56,927 bases of DNA from Caryophanales bacterium. Lineage in GTDB: Bacteria > Bacillota_I > Bacilli_A > RF39 > UBA660. Shown piece after piece: positions 27,564 to 37,300 of the stretch. The notes under the pieces were generated by a model that was not told the origin of the DNA, searched no databases, and was given only the letters and a program-made list of their open reading frames with translations. The position numbers and the translations under genes were made by a program. Every line of letters starts with the position of its first letter. Positions within the stretch are counted from its first letter, which is position 1. The stretch is from NCBI GenBank assembly GCA_016288635.1, contig JAEEKZ010000047.1, forward strand, positions 1 through 56,927. The letters are read 5' to 3'.

Positions 27564-29770
27564 CCTTTCTTCTGTCTTTGCTTTCTTTGTCTTTGTTTTG
27601 GATGTCTTTGAACAAATTCAACACCTTCAAAAACAACTCCACCTTTATTTCTATCGTTCTTAATAGGTCTAACAATCATATAATCTCCAAGCATTATTAC
27701 ACCTGTTTTGTGTGGTAAAACAATTTGTTTAGAAGGTAAATTAAGACTACTTCCCTGAAGAATACCACTCTTTATTGATAATCTTCCTCTTAGACCATTC
27801 TCAGTAATTTTAACTTCAACATAGTTGTTTTTAACATCCATGATCTGTACTTCCATCTCTTCACCCATATGATCATCAATAAATCTAGAAGAGCATAATT
27901 TAGCAAAATCTCTTTCACATTCATCAGCTTGTCTACTCTTATAAGTACAGTATTTAGCAATGTTATCTAATTGAGATAATAAATCATCCAAATCAATTTC
28001 AATCTTTTCTTTAAATATATAAATATGAATCAATAAACATACTATTAAATCTGCAAGTCTTCTAATTGGTGAAGTAAAATGGCAATATCCATCACTGGCA
28101 AGAGCCCAATGCCCCTTATTTTCAGTAGTGTAATATGCTATAGGCATACATCTTAAGATGATATATGAAATAATAGGACCCCATTCTTTATTTCCAGAAT
28201 ACTGTTTTAAAATTGATTGTAATTGTTTTCTGCCACCTTCTCCATTTAAACCTCTAACATCAACATTAAGTTTTTGTAATATTCCTTTTGCTTTTTCAAT
28301 TTTAAATGATTCAGGATCTTCATGACATCTAAATATTAATGGCAAGGTATTTTTTATAAATTCTAAAGCTATGGCTTCATTTGCGGAAACCATACTGTTT
28401 TCAATCCATTTTTCGGATTCACCTGATGATTCAGTTCGATATTCGACTTCACCAGTTTCGTTATTTTTTCTTGGTTCAGGATTATCATTAACAAATTCAA
28501 GAGCACCTTTAGCTTTTCTGTTACGTGTTAGTCTATCAGAAAGTTTCTTTAATGCATCAATAGATTCAAAAAAGTCATAATATGAATCATCAATTTCGCC
28601 AGTCTGCATGAATTTATTTAAATCTTCATAAGTCATTTTTTTCTTAGACTTAATAACACTTGGATAAATATCGTATTTAATAACATTACCTTGGCTATCA
28701 AATGTCATATCACAGGTAATGGTTAAACGCTCCTTACCTTCTTTTAAAGAACATATTCCACCAGAAATTTCAATTGGGAACATTGGATCAACATAGTCGC
28801 CAATATAAACGCTTGTTCCTCTTTTTAAAGCTTCAGCAAATAATTTAGAATTAACACCAACTACAGCAATTACATCGGATATATTTACCTTTAAATTTAT
28901 CGTTCCATCAGAATTTTCTTTAACAATTAAAGAATCATCCATATCTTTAGTATGAATCGAATCAATCGTAAAAGCTTGTTCTTCAGTTAAATCTACTCTA
29001 CCCTCTTTTTGTTCAGGTTTTATATCATCAGAAAACTGTGCTGCTTCCTCTAAAACTGGTTCAGGGAAACCAGTAGCAAATCCTCTACTTATAGCTATTG
29101 ATATTTCATCAGCAAATTGGTCATCTGCTCTACCAAGTTTTTCAATACTTACACCTTTAACCTGATTAGAAACACATACTTCATCAGATAATTGTATACA
29201 AACTCTATCACCCTCAAAAAGATTTGTTAAAAAATAATCATGAATCAAAACCTCAATTGGATATGGAGCATTAAAAGGAACCAAAGCTAATTTATTATTT
29301 TTTATAACAACATCACAAACTAAATTATGATTACTTCTATTTTGGATACCAACAACAATATTCTTTGTACAATCAACTGTAATAGTGTCGCCAGGAAAAG
29401 CTCCGTGCAGTTTAGCCTCAGGAATAATATAATCTTCCTCATTAACGGTAACAAAGTATTGACCTTGTCTATTTCTTTCAAGCTTAGCAACTGCGAAAGG
29501 TCGTCTTATTGCCCCATATTTTTGATCAATACCTTTATAAATAAAATTCTTTTCTATTAAACTATCTAATATAAAATCTAATTGTTCTCCACTGATAAAA
29601 AGACCAAGTAAAATTAATAATTCTTGTTTTGAATATCTAAATTTATTTAAAAGATCAAAAACAAATTTAACTTTATTATCTACTTCAATAGCGATTGTGT
29701 TTAATACTTCTTCTTTAGATTGTCCAATTTTTTTTAATAGTTCAAGAACTTCTTTTTCTTTATTGCCCAT
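27557..29770 (-). CDS. rnr: Ribonuclease R
   Basis: A 737-residue processive 3'-5' exoribonuclease that degrades structured RNA. It has an N-terminal helix-turn-helix-like region (1-60), cold-shock domains (about 75-225), and the RNB catalytic domain with AFTIDSIHTKDMDDSLI (four acidic metal ligands) and HFTSPIRRLADLI. A C-terminal S1 domain (EMEVQIMDVKNNYVEVKI) and a basic tail QRQRKQRQKKGN close it. secG and smpB, the frequent neighbours, are absent. The SD GGTGAGGG region is a little far from the ATG. Confidence 0.95.
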   Translation of the reverse strand: MGNKEKEVLELLKKIGQSKEEVLNTIAIEVDNKVKFVFDLLNKFRYSKQELLILLGLFISGEQLDFILDSLIEKNFIYKGIDQKYGAIRRPFAVAKLERNRQGQYFVTVNEEDYIIPEAKLHGAFPGDTITVDCTKNIVVGIQNRSNHNLVCDVVIKNNKLALVPFNAPYPIEVLIHDYFLTNLFEGDRVCIQLSDEVCVSNQVKGVSIEKLGRADDQFADEISIAISRGFATGFPEPVLEEAAQFSDDIKPEQKEGRVDLTEEQAFTIDSIHTKDMDDSLIVKENSDGTINLKVNISDVIAVVGVNSKLFAEALKRGTSVYIGDYVDPMFPIEISGGICSLKEGKERLTITCDMTFDSQGNVIKYDIYPSVIKSKKKMTYEDLNKFMQTGEIDDSYYDFFESIDALKKLSDRLTRNRKAKGALEFVNDNPEPRKNNETGEVEYRTESSGESEKWIENSMVSANEAIALEFIKNTLPLIFRCHEDPESFKIEKAKGILQKLNVDVRGLNGEGGRKQLQSILKQYSGNKEWGPIISYIILRCMPIAYYTTENKGHWALASDGYCHFTSPIRRLADLIVCLLIHIYIFKEKIEIDLDDLLSQLDNIAKYCTYKSRQADECERDFAKLCSSRFIDDHMGEEMEVQIMDVKNNYVEVKITENGLRGRLSIKSGILQGSSLNLPSKQIVLPHKTGVIMLGDYMIVRPIKNDRNKGGVVFEGVEFVQRHPKQRQRKQRQKKGN

Positions 29771-29844
29771 ACCAAACCCTCACCTGTAAAATATATAATA
29801 CAATTTTTTATAATAAAAATAAAGTAAAAAAAGAAAATTTTAAT

Positions 29845-29872
29845 AAAAAAAATTAGGCTTTAACCTAATTTT
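29845..29872 (-). terminator. rpsU terminator
   Basis: Minus-strand hairpin AAAATTAGG / CCTAATTTT with loop TTAAAG and a run of T. It overlaps the rpsU stop. Confidence 0.85.
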
Positions 29873-30059
29873 AATAATTTCTATTTTTTTTACGAGAATT
29901 TTTAATTCCTTCTTTAATTTTATCTCTTCTCTCAACACCTGGTTTTACATAGTGTTTTCTCTTTTTCACTTCAGAAAGGACTCCGCTTCTAGCTACTTTT
30001 ACTTTAAATTTCTTTAAAGCACTTTCAACGTTACCGTTTTGAACTACTACTTTTGTCAT
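29871..30059 (-). CDS. rpsU: 30S ribosomal protein S21
   Basis: A 62-residue basic protein of the small subunit. MTKVVVQNGNVESALKKFK begins it, with KKRKHYVKPGVERR in the middle and a Lys/Arg tail. The start at 30059 has a strong SD (GGGAGG) seven bases upstream; a longer frame opening eight codons earlier runs through the SD. It is transcribed alone from its own promoter, not with yqeY or dnaG as in other bacteria. Confidence 0.97.
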   Translation of the reverse strand: MTKVVVQNGNVESALKKFKVKVARSGVLSEVKKRKHYVKPGVERRDKIKEGIKNSRKKNRNY

Positions 30060-30092
30060 TTTTCGCCCTCCCTTCGTGCACAACTACATGGT

Positions 30093-30121
30093 ATTATACA
30101 ACCAATAAAACTAAAAATCAA
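30093..30121 (-). promoter_or_regulatory. rpsU promoter
   Basis: Minus strand: -35 TTGATT (30121-30116), 17 bp, -10 TATAAT (30098-30093). Confidence 0.75.
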
Positions 30122-30155
30122 CAATATTTGCCATAAAATAAGACAATTTTCGACA

Positions 30156-31883
30156 TTAGTCTTTCGTTAATTCTGATTCATATAATTTTTTATAACTCTT
30201 ACTAGTTTTTAATAATTTATCATGTACACCTGAAGCAACTATCTTTCCATCCTCTAAGAAAAGTATTCTATCTGCATTTTTAATCGTAGATAATCTATGA
30301 GCAATTATAAGTATCGTATAGTCATCTCTCATATTATCAATTGCCTTTTGAATTTGACTTTGTGTTTCATTATCTAATGCTGAAGTTGCTTCATCGAATA
30401 AGATAATTTGTGTATTTTGAATTAATGCTCTAGCAATAGCTAATCTCTGTTTTTGACCACCAGATAAGTTAATTCCACCTTCACCTATAAGTGAATCATA
30501 TTTATCAGGTAGTTCATTAATATAATCATCTAAACACGCAATTTTACATGCATTAATCATCTCTTCTTCAGTAATATCACTTTTAACTAATTTTAAATTA
30601 TCTCTAATACTCATATTAAAAATATATGGATCTTGAGAAATAATTGTTATATTACCTCTAATACTATCTTTATCTAATTCATTTATATCAATTCCATCAA
30701 TAGTAATTGATCCTTTTTTAATGTTATACATCTTACATAATAAATTAAATATTGTGGTTTTACCAGCTCCGCTTTTGCCAACAAAAGCAACTGTTTCTCT
30801 AGCTTTTATTTTAAAGTTTAAACCTTTTAATATTTCTTTATCATTGTATCCAAAATAAACATCTTTAAACTCGAAATTTCCTTTAATATTATCAATATGT
30901 TTTTTGCCAAATTTTTCTTTACCAAATTCAGAAGAATCAAATAATGAGTAAACTCTTTCACACGATAAATTAAAGTCTTTAATAGATTCTAGTATATCCC
31001 CCACTAAATAAACACAATATGAAGCTGTATTGCAATAATTATATAGAACAAGTGCCATCGCAGGAACTAACCAATTGTTTTGCATAAAGATTACTAAAAG
31101 CACAATTAGCAAAAATTGGAATAAGTCTTGTAATTCCCAAGAAAACAAATGAAAATTCCATGATCTTTTTCTAACTCTCATCCATTTATTATTAGCATCA
31201 TCTATTTTAACAGAAAGATTACTTATGAAATCTTTTTCACTATTAAGCATTTTAATATCACGTACGCCGCGAACTAATTCTCCAACTAAACCTGATACCT
31301 TTTCTCCTGCTTCCCTAGCAACTTTATCATCTTTTTTCCTCTCACTAGTTCTAACGCTTTCTATATAACCCGTAATTAAAACAGTGATAATTAAATACAA
31401 GAAAACCCATTTATTAACAATAAATACAGCCACTCCTATACCAAGATATTTTACAAAACTTGATACCTGAGAAAGACTAGAATTAAACACATCAGCAATC
31501 TTAGTAGTATCTCCAGTTAGTCTCTGAATAAAAACTCCAGATCCCTTTTCATCAATACATTTATTCTCAATTTTTAAAACATTCTGTCCTAAATCGATTT
31601 CCAACTTTGTTAAAATATTTCGATAAATTTTAATTGACCACATTCTTGTAAAATAGTTAATTAAATTAGAAAAACTATTTACCAAAAGAATAGCAAGCGC
31701 AACAACAATAATATGAACAAAATTATTATTAGTTAACGCCAAAATAATTTTAGCACTTAATACTGGTGCCAAAATTCCTATTGATATACCAAGGATATTA
31801 ATAATTATTAAACCAACTAAATATTTCTTTTGGTTTCTAGCATAACTCCAAGCAAATTTTAAGTTCTTACCAAACTCTTTCAT
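30156..31883 (-). CDS. ABC exporter (fused membrane and ATPase domains)
   Basis: A 575-residue half-transporter that would work as a dimer. Six membrane helices fill residues 1-310, and a nucleotide-binding domain follows from about 335: Walker A GKSGAGKTTIF, Q-loop ISQDPYIF, signature LSGGQKQRLAIARAL, Walker B IILFDEATSALD, H-loop IAHRLSTI. The substrate cannot be told; the MsbA-like subfamily includes lipid, drug and peptide exporters. The ATG lies one base after the yqeH stop, so it belongs to the yqeG-yqeH transcript. Confidence 0.93.
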   Translation of the reverse strand: MKEFGKNLKFAWSYARNQKKYLVGLIIINILGISIGILAPVLSAKIILALTNNNFVHIIVVALAILLVNSFSNLINYFTRMWSIKIYRNILTKLEIDLGQNVLKIENKCIDEKGSGVFIQRLTGDTTKIADVFNSSLSQVSSFVKYLGIGVAVFIVNKWVFLYLIITVLITGYIESVRTSERKKDDKVAREAGEKVSGLVGELVRGVRDIKMLNSEKDFISNLSVKIDDANNKWMRVRKRSWNFHLFSWELQDLFQFLLIVLLVIFMQNNWLVPAMALVLYNYCNTASYCVYLVGDILESIKDFNLSCERVYSLFDSSEFGKEKFGKKHIDNIKGNFEFKDVYFGYNDKEILKGLNFKIKARETVAFVGKSGAGKTTIFNLLCKMYNIKKGSITIDGIDINELDKDSIRGNITIISQDPYIFNMSIRDNLKLVKSDITEEEMINACKIACLDDYINELPDKYDSLIGEGGINLSGGQKQRLAIARALIQNTQIILFDEATSALDNETQSQIQKAIDNMRDDYTILIIAHRLSTIKNADRILFLEDGKIVASGVHDKLLKTSKSYKKLYESELTKD

Positions 31884-31884
31884 G

Positions 31885-32799
31885 TTAATATTTTCTTCCT
31901 ACCAAAGAGTCTCTAACTTCAAGCAAATTAGCATCAAGGTCAGTCTCTAGAATACAAGAGTTTTTAATGTTTATAAATCCTACTCCCTTGATTAAAAGAT
32001 CAGAGTTTTCTGGAATATTGACTCTTGTAGGCCATGATTTTTCACTATTTCTCTTAATAAGTTTTAAATATCCAGGGATATATAAAACAAAATTATTTTC
32101 TACATTAGATTTAACAACAAAATCATGGATAACCAATTCTTGATTTTCTTTCATTATTCTTGAAGATGGTCTAATCTTTCTAAGATAATCTACTCCTTTA
32201 TAATAATGTTTATAAGCTAAACCTGGAGTATCATAAATACAAGTATTATTATACATTGTTTTAATAACATCTAATGTTGTTGTTTCATGTTTTGATTCAA
32301 CAATCTTTGAACCCGTCATTTTATTAATTAGTGTTGATTTACCTGAAATAGTAAATCCACATACATATACTTCTTCTTCCTGAGAAACAATATCTAACAA
32401 TTCATGGATATCATTTTTAGAACTCTCTAAATAAATATCTTCATGTATATCATACGTTTTACGAATATTACTTAAATATCTTTGTTCATGTATATTTTCA
32501 GGAATTAAATCGGCTTTAGAAATAATTAATATTTTTCTTCCGCGTAGATTTTTATAAACATCTAATACTTCTTCACTTATATTTAAAAAGTCAGTTAAAA
32601 ATAATTTTAATGCATTTTTCTTATATAATTTGATTATATCTTCATTACTAATTTCAACGTCTGGTTTAATATCTTGCCCATAGTTTTTTAGTTTAAAACA
32701 ACGCGCACAATAATCAAAATCTAAATTTGGAGCATATCCTAATTCTTCAGAATTAGTATTTTGCATTTCTACTCCACAACCAATACACATTTTTCCCAT
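31885..32799 (-). CDS. yqeH: Ribosome-assembly GTPase YqeH
   Basis: A 304-residue circularly permuted GTPase needed for 30S maturation in Bacilli. The N-terminal zinc finger has CIGCGVEM and YCARCF. The permuted order is visible: G4 SKADLI (about 95-100) comes before G1 GFTISGKSTLINKM (about 148-161) and G3 DTPGLAY. It is about 60 residues shorter than B. subtilis YqeH, mostly at the C-terminus. SD GAGAGGG lies within the last codons of the gene before it, and a single base separates the two. Confidence 0.92.
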   Translation of the reverse strand: MGKMCIGCGVEMQNTNSEELGYAPNLDFDYCARCFKLKNYGQDIKPDVEISNEDIIKLYKKNALKLFLTDFLNISEEVLDVYKNLRGRKILIISKADLIPENIHEQRYLSNIRKTYDIHEDIYLESSKNDIHELLDIVSQEEEVYVCGFTISGKSTLINKMTGSKIVESKHETTTLDVIKTMYNNTCIYDTPGLAYKHYYKGVDYLRKIRPSSRIMKENQELVIHDFVVKSNVENNFVLYIPGYLKLIKRNSEKSWPTRVNIPENSDLLIKGVGFINIKNSCILETDLDANLLEVRDSLVGRKY

Positions 32800-32800
32800 T

Positions 32801-33847
32801 TTATCCCTCTCTTACTCTTGAAGACCCGTCTTGTCCCCTACTATCTAAAGGAAGTAATATATTTTTATAAATACATTCTGCATATGTTCTTTTTAATTCT
32901 TGATATCTAGTATCGTCTTTAAGACTCGGATCCATTTGCTCATATAATAAATCTGCTAATAATAATACTTTTCGCTTTTTTTGATCATAATTAACAAAAG
33001 CTTTCTCAAATTCGGAATCCCCCGGTTTTCCTTCATATCCTTTTAATGCCCATAAAGCATTATTGCTTTCATCCAAAAGTTTAGAAACAGTAAAGTATTT
33101 GGTTCTATTAACAAAATCTATTATTTCTTGATTATTAGAATATGTTTTGCATGAAAAGGTAAACAATTCTCCTCCAAATAAATAATCAAATAATTCAAAA
33201 CACGCTTTATACTCGTCATATATCCTTGATGGGAATAGTCTTTCATCTTTATATGTGCATCCTCCAACCAAATAACCATTATCAGCAAGTTCGTTTATAA
33301 AATCTTCATCCTCGAATATTATAGAACCCATATGTTCTAAAAATCCATCTGAAGTTCTAAATCCATATCCACCTGTTGAACTTAGACTTCCATCTTCTTC
33401 ATGTCTGCAATTTATATAAACCGCATTAGTTTTCTTAATCACAGGATAAATTCCGTTTTTTAATATTTCACACGAAGCAGGTTCTGTCATAACATGTCCT
33501 AATTCATGTGTTAGAATCGTTATCAATTTCATATATTCTGGATCATTAACATAGTACATAATATGCGACACTTTACAATTTTCATCATAATCCGTTATAG
33601 TCGTGCCTAAAATTTTATTGCTTCCAGTAAACGACTCATCATTTACATCAACAGCGACAAACTTAGCTTCGCAAATATTCCTAATATGCTCTAATCCTAT
33701 CAGACCATTTGTTAATCTTACATATGCTTTGCAAATAGCTTTAACGATTGACTTTATCTCATCAGGAATATTTGGAGAATCTTCAATCATTACATCAACC
33801 TTAATCAATAAAACTTCTAATGCCGTTCTCTTATTCGTAATACTCAC
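32801..33847 (-). CDS. Unknown protein with HExxH zincin motif, between yqeG and yqeH
   Basis: Family not recognised. A 348-residue soluble protein with THELGHVMTEP (His114, Glu115, His118), the core of a zinc metallopeptidase. YGFRTSDGFLEHMGSIIFE downstream offers a possible third ligand (Glu or His). A GGYGFR segment and a helical C-terminus end in DSRGQDGSSRVREG. No signal peptide is seen, so it would act in the cytoplasm. The start is uncertain. The GTG at 33847 touches the AAAGGGTGA SD. An ATT at 33841 is better spaced. The first ATG is at 33790 with AAGG upstream. It overlaps the end of yqeG by up to 17 bases. Confidence 0.65.
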   Translation of the reverse strand: MSITNKRTALEVLLIKVDVMIEDSPNIPDEIKSIVKAICKAYVRLTNGLIGLEHIRNICEAKFVAVDVNDESFTGSNKILGTTITDYDENCKVSHIMYYVNDPEYMKLITILTHELGHVMTEPASCEILKNGIYPVIKKTNAVYINCRHEEDGSLSSTGGYGFRTSDGFLEHMGSIIFEDEDFINELADNGYLVGGCTYKDERLFPSRIYDEYKACFELFDYLFGGELFTFSCKTYSNNQEIIDFVNRTKYFTVSKLLDESNNALWALKGYEGKPGDSEFEKAFVNYDQKKRKVLLLADLLYEQMDPSLKDDTRYQELKRTYAECIYKNILLPLDSRGQDGSSRVREG

Positions 33848-34358
33848 CCTTTATTAATATACCACGCTTGTTTAATCTTTTTATAATTTTCGATTCAAAA
33901 TAACGATTAACATGAGTTGGAAGATGTTCTATCTTAGAAATAGGATTAACAAATATTGAATTAATACCCATTCTATTTGCTCCAAACACATCAGTCATCA
34001 ATTGATCACCAATCATAGCAATTTCATGTGGTTTAAATTTATATAATTTCATTATCTTCTTATACTTAATCTTTAGAGGCTTACAACTATTACATGAAGT
34101 ATCTACATTAAGTTGTTCTTTAAATGGAGTTAATCTTCTTTTACCACTATTAGACATAATAATTACTTTAAATCCATATTTGTGCTCTAATAAACTAAAT
34201 AAATCTTTTAATCTTTTATCAGGTTCATGCATAGAATATGGAGCTATTGTATTATCTAAATCATATAAAAGACACTTGATCCCATTCTTTTTTAACTTAG
34301 CATAATTAATTTTAAATATACTTTGATAGTAATAATCTGGTATAAATATATCTAACAT
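33831..34358 (-). CDS. yqeG: HAD-superfamily phosphatase YqeG
   Basis: A 175-residue HAD IIIA-type phosphatase, related to the mitochondrial phosphatidylglycerophosphate phosphatase GEP4. Motif I is LYDLDNTIAPY with Asp nucleophile and acid, motif II is IMSNSG, the motif III Lys is in CKPLKIKYKK, and motif IV is MIGDQLMTDVFG. In Bacilli it typically precedes yqeH directly; here one gene intervenes. A perfect SD AAAGGAGGT precedes the ATG. It follows polC by 11 bases. Confidence 0.92.
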   Translation of the reverse strand: MLDIFIPDYYYQSIFKINYAKLKKNGIKCLLYDLDNTIAPYSMHEPDKRLKDLFSLLEHKYGFKVIIMSNSGKRRLTPFKEQLNVDTSCNSCKPLKIKYKKIMKLYKFKPHEIAMIGDQLMTDVFGANRMGINSIFVNPISKIEHLPTHVNRYFESKIIKRLNKRGILIKGEYYE

Positions 34359-34369
34359 AGTACCTCCTT

Positions 34370-37300
34370 TTAAAATAAACTTAATTGAGCAGATTCAGGC
34401 ATACCGTCAAATACACCCAAATCTCTTAATTTTTCTATTGTAGTTTTATTAACTTTACCTCTATCAGCAAAATCATCTACACAGAAGAATTCTTTTATTT
34501 CTCTTTCTTTTTCAATTTGTAATCCACAAGCTTCTCCTAAACCTTCTACACTACAGAAAGGTAAGTATAAAGCTTTTTCATCTTCTTTAATTACAAATGT
34601 TTTTGCTTTAGAAATCTTAATATCTATATTTTTAAACACAAATCCTCTTGCTAACATTTCAAGAGCAACTTGTAATGTTTCCCCTACAGCTACTTCTTTT
34701 GCTGAAGCATCAAATCCTTTTTCTCTAATCTCAGCAAGTCTTCTTTTTATTCCATCATAACCTTGTAACATAGCTTGTACATCAAAGTCACTTCTTCTAA
34801 TTGAGAAGAATGCTGAATAATAATGTAAAGGATAATAAGTCTTAAACCACGCAACACGGTATGACATCATTACATATGCGCAAGCATGTGCCTTAGGGAA
34901 CATGTACTGAATCTTTCTACAACATTCAATAAACCACTCTGGAACATTATTACTACGCATAGTATCTGTCATTTCCGCCCACTTATCTGGTTCTTTCTTA
35001 GCTTTTCCTTTACGAACGAATTCACTTATTTTGAATGCTTGTGAAGACTCTAATCCATAGTTAATTAAACTAACCATGATATCATCACGACATCCTACAG
35101 CTTCCTCAAAAGGAACTACTTTATTTAATATTAAATCACGAACGTTACCATTCCATACATCTGTACCATGTGATAAACCAGCCACTTTAACTAAATCGGC
35201 AAAATGTGTTGGTTTAATTTCAAGTAACATGTTAATAGCAAAGTTTGTTCCAAATTCTGGAACGCCTAAAGTACCAGTCTTACACATAATTTGCTCTTCA
35301 GTTACACCAAGAGCTTTTGGAGATTGGAATAAACTTAATATATTATGATCATCAAATGGTATTTCCATAATGTTTATACCAGTTGTATCACCTAGTCTTT
35401 TTAACATAGTTGGATCATCGTGTCCAAGTATATCTAGCTTTAAGACATTATCATGAATTGCATGGAAATCAAAGTGTGTAGTATACCATGATGCATCAGG
35501 CTCATCTGCTGGATATTGATATGCCGTAAAATCAAATACATCCATATACTGAGGAATAACGATAATTCCACCTGGATGCTGTCCAGTAGTTCTCTTAACA
35601 CCCGTACAACCTAATGCTATTCTTTCTACTTCAGCAGAGTTAAGAACGATACCATTCTCTTCACAATAACCTCTTACATATCCAAAAGCCGTTTTATCAG
35701 CAACTGTAGATATAGTACCGGCTCTATAGGCATTTTGTTCACCAAACAACACTTTTACATGATTATGTGCTGCTGCTTGATTTTCTCCAGAGAAGTTTAA
35801 GTCTATATCAGGTACTTTTTCAGCTTTAAATCCTAAGAATGTAGCAAATGGAATATTGTGTCCGTCTTTCTTCATCTTTGTTCCACATTCTGGGCAATCT
35901 CTATCAGGCATGTCAAACCCACATGGATATAGTCTAGCTAAATCTTCTCCATCAACCTCAAAATCACTATGTTTACATTTAGGACAAACATAATGTGGTG
36001 GTAAACCATTAACTTCTGTAATACCCATCATTGTCGCAACTAAACTTGAACCAACACTACCACGAGATCCTACGAAGTATCCATCAGCGTTTGATTTTTT
36101 AACTAACTTTTCTGCGATAAGATAAATTACATCGAATCCACCACCAATAATACCATCAAGCTCTGTTTTAAGTCTTGTTTCTATTATTTCAGGAAGCGGA
36201 TATCCATATATTTCATGCGCTTTATTATAAACCATTTCCTTTGTTATCTCAGCAGAATTTTCTAGAACTGGAGTATATAATTTATCTTTAATAATTTGTA
36301 ATTCTTCAACTTGTTCTGCAATCTTATTTGGATTATCAATTACTATTTCTTTTCTTGTTTCTTCATCTATAAATGAGAAGGCATCTAACATTTCATCTGT
36401 AGTTAAGAAGTATTGATTAGGAACCTTTATTCCTCTTTTATTAAGTGGATGTAACTTACCATTTGCTTTTTGTGAAATAATAACTTTACGATATATTAAA
36501 TCATCCGGTCTTAAATTATGAGCATCAGATGTTGCTACAACCATCTTATTTGATTCTTTAGCTACTTTTATTAATCTTCTAACATAATTAAAGTAATCAC
36601 TCTCTGATCTAAATGGAGCATCTTCCCCAATAAGATGAGTTACCACGTTAAGTGGGTATACTTCAATATAATCATAATATGACATCATATTTCTTAAGTC
36701 TTCATCATCTACTGATAAACCTTTTTCAAATACTTCTCCATTTACGCAACCAGAGCCAAATATTAAACCTTCTCTTAATGGATTAATATCCGTTCTTGGA
36801 ATCTTTGGTTCTTTTCCTTTAAATAAATATTTTGTATTTGCTAAAGATACTATTTTAAATAAATTTCTTAAACCTTCCTTATTCTTGGCAATCATAGTCA
36901 TATGGAATGGTCTAGCAAACTTAACAACGGTTTCGCTATCTACTAACTTGTTTAAATCATCAGTTGTTTCTATATGTTCATTATCTAAAACATTAACCAT
37001 TTTATAGAAACAATGTGCTGTTCCTTCGCAGTCATAATCCGCTCTATGGTGTTTATCTTCATCCCACTCTACATCTAAATTTTTAACTAACGTAGATAAT
37101 TTATGATTTTTCCAATCAGGATACATAACTCTAGCAAGTCCCATTGTATCTACAACAGTATTATCAAACTTACGTAATCCATACTTTTCTACTGCTGCTT
37201 CAATAAATGAAATATCAAATGCTGCATTATGGGCAACAAGTGGTAAATCACCAACAAACTCTAAAAATCTCTTCGTAACATTTTCTTCTGTATCTTGTCC

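Noticed and set aside
27481-27675. Minus-strand 64-residue frame at the 3' end of rnr
   Set aside because: It lies in another frame across the rnr end and its terminator, with no SD.
30125-30160. Terminator after the ABC exporter
   Set aside because: Only a 5-bp stem with a long loop and an interrupted T run is seen, so I did not list it.
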